Source: Phoronis australis (taxonomy: Eukaryota; Phoronida; Phoronidae). From it: a DNA stretch of 36,929 nt. A model generated the notes under the pieces. That model was not told the DNA's origin, made no database searches, and saw only the letters and a program-made list of their open reading frames with translations. The DNA lies in NCBI GenBank assembly GCA_002633005.1, contig NMRA01000198.1, positions 380,165 to 417,093 of the forward strand, given 5' to 3'. Below, piece by piece: positions 34,101 to 36,929 of this stretch. Within the stretch, counting starts at the first letter, position 1; every line of letters starts with the position of its first letter. The position numbers were made by a program, and so were the translations under genes.

Positions 34101-36660
34101 CTCAAAGGATGATTGTGAAAATTGGCATGTATGTGCTTACTATAAAGAGGACACCTGACAATGATTTTCAGACGATTTGGACTACTATGGCGCCTCCTAG
34201 TGGCAGGTTTTTTTTTGCGCCTATGGCTGTATCTCCTAATCCGTTCGCTGGATCTTTACGAAATTTAATAAGTGTANTTCAACGCTCCGCGTTGCTCTTG
34301 TTACTGTTTTTGAGTCTATTTTTTGGCGTCCACCCCTCTATCAACCAAACGTTTTGCCCCTAGCCTATTGAGGACACAATGACCATGCCTTTCCATTTTG
34401 CAAAGTACAACATACTACATATATGCCCTCTACTGGCCACTTGATGGTACCAATAAACAACCCTAGAAGGATACTGTATACGGTGCAATTGTGGGCGCAT
34501 TTCAATGCTCTGCGTTGCTCTTGTTCCTTTGGTTACTAGTTTCTTGTTTCTTTCTATTAGTAGTTCATGCTTGGGTGTTATCAACCAGCAACTAACTAAT
34601 ACAGTTCGACTCAGTGCTTTTGGAAAGCAAAACTTAGTTCTACCAAATATTCTTGGGGGTGTTCTAGTATGACTCAATGTTAAAAGAAGGAGAGTAATTA
34701 TTGAACTTCAATGGGCTTGATAAAACAACTATATAAGTAAATTTAGTCATTGCTAAAATAAGCACTGTGTGTGTGTTTAGTGTAAAATACAAGGTTAAAA
34801 CTTTGTAGCTGTCAGGTTTCCCAGTACTGACCACCACTGTCTTTGTTTACAGCGAGTCCAATAGCAGAAGTGTCACCATCAAAAGAGCGAGCGGAAGAAA
34901 ATGCTGACAGCATAGCGGCCCTGTGTCAGGAGTTGACTTCTGGGCTGTCGGCTCTATCCTCTGATGACCCTTTCGCCACAGTGCCGAAGTCTCCAACGAC
35001 AACACCACAGCACACCCATCAAAGTATATATAAACCTTTTGCAATATATCATTACAATAAAAACAACAAGATGTTTTAACCATGACTTGTTTTAGCGGGT
35101 ATGTCCACTATTCTTAAGCTGCAATTTAAGACTGACGAGCCCAGGATGTAGGTTTTATACCATTTTTGTACACAACAGCATCATTGATTAAACCAAGATA
35201 AATCGTAGCTGGCCAGGGTCTGATCTTTTTACTAGAAATCAAACTCAAACTCATTTTGGGAATTTCGCACTCAAGATAAGTATCAGTCTGTGCTCTAGTA
35301 CATTGTGGTTTATGTACATGAGTTTCTAGTTCATGTTCACACTTGATGACCTCTACAAACAAACTAAAGTAAGAACTTGGAATTTCGAGTAAAAATGCAG
35401 AATTTCCAATCCAGACCCGAACTTTTAGCGTTAATGCTGGGGTCATCAAATGCGAACTATGACTTGACGGTTATCCGTAGGAGTCAGTATGTGCTCAAGC
35501 ATGGAATAATAGACACTTCTCTTGCAGTAGCACAAAAATAGAATCGGAAATGCAGAAAATTGTTTCGATTTTGAGAAAAAAAGGTTTGACCTGGGTCCTG
35601 TTTTTTTGAAAGTAGTCAGTGGTACAGTATTTTTTAGTTTATCACTTTTTAAACAAAGATAATCTGAGATGGACAAAAATGATGCAAGATGTGTTTTTTT
35701 ACTCATCGCTTGGCACAACATGGTGTTTCAAACCTTGCTTGCCCTTTATTATGTTCCTTTGTGGAGCTTTTCAAGAAAAAAACCAGTCTTTGGCAGGAAT
35801 TGACGGTCCTGGGCGTTTTGTTTAGTTCAGTTGGTGAGCGTAGATACAGATCAGCACCACCTATGTTCTTTGGCATTAATCATGTTCAGTTTTTTTTTGA
35901 CTACAGTACTCCATCAAAATGGAGTTAACTAGTTGTGTTAACTGTGTTAAGATCACCATCGTATTGGTTCTAAGTGGTATCAATGTTTCAACACAGCCGT
36001 TTGTTGAGGGTCATATTCTTCAGTGGGTGTATATCCTGTTCTCTTCACATTCATTCTTTTTTATACCTTATTGATATTTTGTATTGCTTTGTAGCCATTT
36101 CCTCCGTTCATTCCACACCAGTCCACCAGCAGCAGCAACAGCAGAACATCAACCCGTGGGCACAGCACTCAGCGACACCTAGTGCAGACTTTTGGCTCAG
36201 CACGTCACTGACTCAGACAGCCAGCCCGACACCCGCCACCCAGCCAACGTCATTCGTCAATGGCAACTCTTCGTTCATGGGAGCTGCGGTGCCGGCAGGA
36301 TTCCATGGCTCTCCGCAGCCTCACCATTATCATCACCACCAGATGGCCGTTGGCCACGCCCGAAGTCATTCCATCGATAGCAGCGACTTGTTCTCATCGC
36401 AGCGGAAGCCAACGCTGTCTGAGCTCGCCCGGCAGAACACGGTACAAAATGGAACGAGCGCTTTTGGCCCATCTACTAACCAGTGGCAGACGTTGTCTGC
36501 TAGTCATAGTCAGACAGCAACTGCATTCGATCCGTTTGATGCTGCCTGGGCAACACGAAAAACAAACACGACAAGCAGTGTGGGAGGTGGCTCAACTACG
36601 AATCCCACGAACCCTTTTGCCAGTCCAGGATCAACCAAGGCGTTTGAGGTCAAGCTTTAA
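18961..36660 (+). CDS. numb: Numb orthologue, complete spliced coding region (8 exons in the chosen chain)
   Basis: The coding chain is 18961-19101, 20741-20815, 22232-22309 (or 22699-22857), 27757-27897, 30594-30783, 32851-33096, 34853-35023, 36095-36660. All junctions are GT-AG and intron phases run 0,0,0,0,1,1,1, with no frame break. The product is 535 residues with exon A, or 562 with exon B. Order: basic N-terminus (about 1-18), PTB domain (about 28-170), Numb-family segment with RQGSFRGF and [14 protein letters not shown] (about 230-275), DPF at 329-331, Gln/Ser/Thr-rich tail, DPF at 493-495 and NPF at 520-522. By family knowledge Numb is a cortical adaptor: the PTB binds cargo and partners, DPF binds the AP-2 ear, NPF binds EH-domain proteins, and aPKC phosphorylation releases it from the membrane. 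Vertebrate NUMB is somewhat longer because of a larger proline-rich tail. The gene identity is very secure; only the 5' non-coding exons are uncertain. Confidence 0.95.
19352..19858. mobile_element. 507-bp non-autonomous DNA transposon with target duplication
   Basis: The left end CAGGGCTTGGAAT (19352-19364) and the right end ATTCCAAGGCCTG (19846-19858) are inverted repeats of 13 bases with one mismatch. Both then lead inward to a CGCGGAAA block. The element is flanked on both sides by TGTGTT (19346-19351 and 19859-19864), a perfect 6-bp target duplication. It is much richer in CpG than the surrounding intron, which suggests a fairly recent insertion. No transposase is encoded. The CAGGG-type end is reminiscent of hAT-like elements, but a 6-bp duplication is not typical, so the superfamily is open. 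Confidence 0.75.
20376..20504. repeat. 62-bp tandem duplication
   Basis: GTTAATGTTGTCGTCTTAAC starts at 20376 and again at 20438, and GTTAA recurs at 20500, so the period is exactly 62. The two units differ at only a few positions (for example AAAGCTGCTTGCAGTGGTG against AAGGCTGCTTGTAGTGGAG). It is a recent local duplication inside the intron. Confidence 0.8.
20741..20815 (+). CDS. numb: numb coding exon 2: PTB strand and helix
   Basis: This 75-base exon encodes residues 48-72, beginning [20 protein letters not shown]. The YLG-x-x-EV-x-ESRGM signature is the most conserved part of the Numb PTB domain and matches insect Numb closely. The acceptor TTTTCTTCTAG is strong, as is the donor ACA/GTAAGT. 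Both ends are in phase 0, so the exon can join either of the two alternative exons that follow. It ends with KVLKT at the point where vertebrate NUMB carries its optional 11-residue PTB insert. Confidence 0.95.
20816..22231 (+). other. numb intron between exon 2 and alternative exon A
   Basis: This 1.4-kb intron contains one copy of the CCAGTTTGG inverted-repeat family (20873-21130). The rest is unique AT-rich sequence with short open frames only. It ends in a double acceptor, TTACAGCAG. Confidence 0.88.
20873..21130. mobile_element. CCAGTTTGG inverted-repeat element, copy 2
   Basis: The left end is CTAGTTTGGGATTGTGAAAC and the right end, on the opposite strand, is CTCCAGTTTGGGACAGTCC. The interior GAGCTTGTACCAAATTTTAG matches the inverted copy at 7431-7764, and the right part, with GAACACCAATATCGCCC and GGACTGTCCCAAACTGGAG, matches the copy at 25651. 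The 68-codon open frame across it is therefore a repeat, not a gene. Confidence 0.6.
22232..22309 (+). CDS. numb: numb alternative PTB exon A (canonical form)
   Basis: This 78-base exon, phase 0 at both ends, encodes residues 73-98: [19 protein letters not shown] followed by VVDEISK. It matches the family's central PTB strands (compare AVLWVSADGLRVVDE of vertebrate NUMB) and joins naturally to GLIVDQT in the next constitutive exon. The acceptor is a CAGCAG tandem (22229-22234), so the first Gln codon can be kept or dropped. The donor AAG/GTTTGT is weak compared with the constitutive exons. A homologous alternative, exon B, lies 389 bases downstream. This exon gives the isoform most like standard short-PTB Numb. 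Confidence 0.92.
22310..22698 (+). other. Intron between alternative exons A and B
   Basis: This 389-base interval is long enough for normal splicing, so steric hindrance cannot by itself keep A and B apart. It contains TGCATG at 22515-22520, the Rbfox-type recognition sequence. It ends in GGCATTTTTCAG, an acceptor with a short pyrimidine tract. Several overlapping short open frames cross it but carry no known motif. Confidence 0.8.
22699..22857 (+). CDS. numb: numb alternative PTB exon B (basic insert and extended loop)
   Basis: This 159-base exon, phase 0 at both ends, encodes 53 residues. The core [15 protein letters not shown] aligns with [15 protein letters not shown] of exon A (9 of 15 identical), so the two arose by an old exon duplication. 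Before the core stands a highly basic stretch, [18 protein letters not shown], with ten Lys/Arg in 18 residues. After the core is an extra loop, [17 protein letters not shown]. The acceptor is TTTTTCAG and the donor AAG/GTATCA is weak. Used in place of exon A it gives a 562-residue Numb with an enlarged PTB. Used together with A it would duplicate PTB strands, which argues for mutual exclusion. The homology makes it a real exon; when it is used is unknown. Confidence 0.85.
22858..27756 (+). other. numb intron between exon B and exon 4
   Basis: This is a 4.9-kb AT-rich intron ending in TTTTATCCTGCAG. It holds a copy of the CCAGTTTGG family (25651-25978) and a 17-base sequence, GTTGACTCAAGTTCAAT, that occurs near 23636 and again near 24570. 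I see no additional PTB-like exon or other gene. Confidence 0.85.
25651..25978. mobile_element. CCAGTTTGG inverted-repeat element, copy 3
   Basis: The left end is TCCAGTTTGGGATAGTG and the right end, on the opposite strand, is CTCCAGTTTGGAACAGTCCC. The right portion, with ATAATGAACATCAAAATTGC and GGCTTGAATGAGGGTGTCCC, parallels the copy at 20873-21130. The element is about 330 bases, non-coding, and has no clear target duplication. Confidence 0.6.
27757..27897 (+). CDS. numb: numb coding exon 4: PTB core
   Basis: This exon encodes residues 99-145 (exon A numbering), starting [20 protein letters not shown] and continuing through [18 protein letters not shown] to LALKES. This block is almost unchanged across animal Numb proteins and carries PTB strands 4-7. 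The acceptor CCTGCAG and donor TCA/GTAAGT are strong, with phase 0 at both ends. It accepts either exon A or exon B upstream: ISK-GLIV from A, QAK-GLIV from B. Confidence 0.96.
27898..30593 (+). other. numb intron between exons 4 and 5
   Basis: This 2.7-kb intron ends in TTTCCCGTTTGCAG. It contains an unexplained 218-codon open frame on the + strand (29320-29976), described separately. The remainder shows no gene. Confidence 0.88.
29320..29976 (+). other. Unrecognised 218-codon open frame inside a numb intron
   Basis: The frame is uninterrupted from ATG at 29320 to TAA and would encode a protein rich in Phe, Leu, Ser and Thr. It has two hydrophobic stretches (about residues 100-140, with [14 protein letters not shown], and about 178-192, [13 protein letters not shown]). 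I recognise no family, and it does not resemble Numb. Its length is unusual for AT-rich intron DNA. The minus strand is also open for 120 codons here (29230-29592), which points to local base composition as a possible cause. It could be a nested gene, a decayed mobile-element gene or chance. Confidence 0.2.
30594..30783 (+). CDS. numb: numb coding exon 5: PTB C-terminal helix and SFR phosphosite
   Basis: This exon encodes residues 146-208 plus the first base of codon 209. It opens with [20 protein letters not shown], the C-terminal PTB helix conserved in all Numb proteins, then a charged linker and [19 protein letters not shown]. The Ser in TGSFRQ (about residue 189) lies in an aPKC-type context also present in insect Numb. 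The acceptor is GTTTGCAG. The donor CAG/GTACGG is moderate and leaves phase 1. The open frame continues past the donor for about 25 codons, so intron retention would add a short different tail before a stop. Confidence 0.95.
31421..31753. mobile_element. Possible miniature element bounded by GTCCACACACA inverted repeats
   Basis: GTCCACACACA at 31421-31431 is inverted as TGTGTGTGGAC at 31743-31753. Inside, AAGGCGGAAGT (about 31618-31628) is inverted as ACTTCCGCCT (about 31710-31719). No target duplication is visible and CA repeats are low in complexity, so the boundaries are tentative. Confidence 0.35.
32403..32475 (+). repeat. tRNA-derived SINE head
   Basis: The segment GATGACTCAGTGATCTAGTG, then GTGAGAGTGCTGGACTGACA, then TTTGGTTAATTCCCAC resembles a tRNA. 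It has an A-box region (TGACTCAGTG...GTGAGAG), an anticodon-arm-like part (CTGGACTGACAAGC) and a degenerate B box (GGTTAATTCCC). Stems pair poorly, so it is not a working tRNA gene. It is most likely the 5' part of a SINE. Confidence 0.45.
32851..33096 (+). CDS. numb: numb coding exon 6: Numb-family segment with 14-3-3/kinase sites
   Basis: This exon completes codon 209 (Glu) and encodes residues 210-290, ending one base into codon 291. It contains [19 protein letters not shown] and then [20 protein letters not shown], the hallmark Numb-specific segment. The Ser in RQGSFRGF (about 244) and in RQLSLR (about 263) correspond to the family's known aPKC/CaMK phosphosites that create 14-3-3 docking. 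The acceptor TTTTTCCACAG and donor CAG/GTGGGT are sound. The exon is GC-rich relative to its introns. The 5' portion ([16 protein letters not shown]) is a low-conservation Ala/Val linker. Confidence 0.95.
33097..34852 (+). other. numb intron between exons 6 and 7
   Basis: This 1.76-kb intron is mostly occupied by a repeat element (33246-34500) and includes a single N at 34277. It ends in TGTCTTTGTTTACAG. Confidence 0.9.
33246..34500. mobile_element. Composite element with terminal inverted repeats and internal tandem repeats
   Basis: ATGCGCCCACA at 33246-33256 is inverted as TGTGGGCGCAT at 34490-34500. The left end also forms a hairpin: TGCGCCCACATA, TTTA, TATGTGGACGCA (33247-33274). The interior repeats with a period of about 453 bases (GTGTGCCCCCTA at 33429 and 33882). 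Within that are smaller diverged units of roughly 110 bases, each with CTAGTGGC, a T run, GTATCTTC, CATGAAATTTGG and a GACGATTTCGACTAC-like part. An N at 34277 interrupts the second copy, so the internal structure beyond it may be mis-assembled. It encodes no protein and is a non-autonomous element of unassigned class. Confidence 0.6.
34853..35023 (+). CDS. numb: numb coding exon 7: SPIAEVSP segment and first DPF motif
   Basis: This exon completes codon 291 (Ala) and encodes residues 292-347, ending one base into codon 348. It contains [20 protein letters not shown], then [20 protein letters not shown]. The SPIAEVSP and LCQEL motifs are shared with insect Numb, and EDPF/DDPF (34966-34974) is an AP-2 alpha-ear binding motif. 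A Thr/Pro-rich stretch follows. The acceptor is TTTGTTTACAG and the donor AAA/GTATAT is weak. Reading through the donor adds only about 18 codons before a stop, so retention here would truncate the protein before the second DPF and the NPF motifs. Confidence 0.94.
35024..36094 (+). other. numb intron between exons 7 and 8
   Basis: This 1.07-kb AT-rich intron ends in TTTGTATTGCTTTGTAG. Short open frames occur on both strands without recognisable content, and no repeat stands out. Confidence 0.9.
36095..36660 (+). CDS. numb: numb last coding exon: disordered tail with DPF and NPF endocytic motifs
   Basis: This exon completes codon 348 (Thr) and encodes residues 349-535, then TAA at 36658-36660. 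It begins [10 protein letters not shown], has a run of six Gln (359-364), a long Ser/Thr/Pro/Gln-rich low-complexity tail, a His-rich patch (PHHYHHHQ) and RSHSID, a possible further basophilic kinase site. The C-terminus has AFDPFDAAW (DPF at 36529-36537), TNPFAS (NPF at 36610-36618) and ends KAFEVKL. The order DPF-x-AxWA, then TNPF, then a hydrophobic-acidic end is the same as in vertebrate NUMB, so the terminus is complete. The open frame extends upstream into the intron, but the acceptor TTTGTAG at 36094 sets the true start. Confidence 0.95.
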
Positions 36661-36929
36661 CCTTTGACCCCTGACTTGATGATGACACTGACATTTTTGG
36701 AAATATTATTTCTACGGCAGTGAAAATGGAAAGAAATAAAAGAAACTGTTTTATTTACTAATTGAAGTGATTACTTCATCTAAGTGCTCGTCTGCATAAA
36801 TTTTTAAGTGCAGACGTGTGGATTCAACATATCAGTTTATGCGCTTGTTTTATGTTAGCAGAACTCATAATGTGTAGTCAGATTTTAGATTGTTACCACT
36901 GGTCCTTTTTATTCATTTATATATGTCTA
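36661..36929 (+). other. numb: numb 3' UTR (partial, runs to window end)
   Basis: AT-rich non-coding sequence follows the stop codon. An early canonical polyadenylation signal lies at 36735-36740. A GUAGU sequence (36874-36878) fits the Musashi consensus, but one such pentamer is weak evidence. The 3' end of the longest transcript may be beyond the window. Confidence 0.7.
36735..36740 (+). terminator. Polyadenylation signal AATAAA
   Basis: A canonical AATAAA lies 75 bases after the stop codon, within GAAAGAAATAAAAGAAAC. Cleavage would be expected 10-30 bases downstream, giving a very short 3' UTR. A longer form using a later signal outside the window is possible. Confidence 0.45.

Noticed and set aside
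35974-36094. Upstream part of the 228-codon frame ending at 36660 taken as coding from its first ATG
   Set aside because: The Numb-like sequence and a good acceptor start at 36095; the earlier 40 codons are intron read-through with no similarity to Numb.
1-36929. CRISPR arrays, bacterial operons, rRNA genes or viral genes
   Set aside because: No regular spaced repeats, no ribosome-binding-site-led gene clusters and no rRNA or viral protein motifs are visible; the window is spliced animal DNA.

Overview
The window is animal genomic DNA holding one recognisable protein-coding gene on the + strand: an orthologue of Numb, the endocytic adaptor that antagonises Notch in asymmetric cell division. 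All introns are GT-AG. The eight-exon coding chain (18961 to 36660) keeps its frame throughout and gives a 535-residue protein. It has a basic N-terminus, a PTB domain split over exons 1-5, the conserved Numb segment with SFR/LSLR phosphosite contexts, and a C-terminal tail with DPF and NPF endocytic motifs. The N-terminal motif [11 protein letters not shown] and the PTB core resemble both insect and vertebrate Numb. Long AT-rich introns, many short inverted-repeat elements and a recurring GTAGGCCTAC palindrome suggest a non-vertebrate, probably marine, metazoan. The species cannot be fixed from the sequence.

Layout. 1-2820: upstream DNA with no supported gene and transposon ends. 2820-3134: a candidate TATA-less promoter (CCAAT next to an NRF1-like palindrome) and a possible 5' UTR exon. 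3135-18934: a long presumed first intron with repeats and a 334-bp duplication around a single N. 18935-19101: exon with the start codon. 20741-20815: second coding exon. 22232-22309 and 22699-22857: two alternative versions of the next PTB exon. 27757-27897, 30594-30783, 32851-33096, 34853-35023 and 36095-36660: remaining coding exons, followed by 3' UTR to the window end.

The most interesting feature is the pair of tandem, homologous, frame-compatible exons (A and B) encoding the same central PTB strands. Exon A is compact and canonical. Exon B adds a strongly basic stretch with an SFRK core, which resembles the protein's own N-terminal membrane-binding, aPKC-type motif. It also adds a roughly 13-15 residue acidic/glycine-rich loop. 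Both exons have weak 5' splice sites, unlike their constitutive neighbours. This looks like regulated (probably mutually exclusive) splicing that re-models the PTB domain, loosely parallel to the basic PTB insert of vertebrate NUMB. Other points of note are several inverted-repeat DNA elements (one with a clean 6-bp target duplication), a 218-codon open frame in an intron, tRNA-derived SINE-like heads, and two single-N assembly joins.
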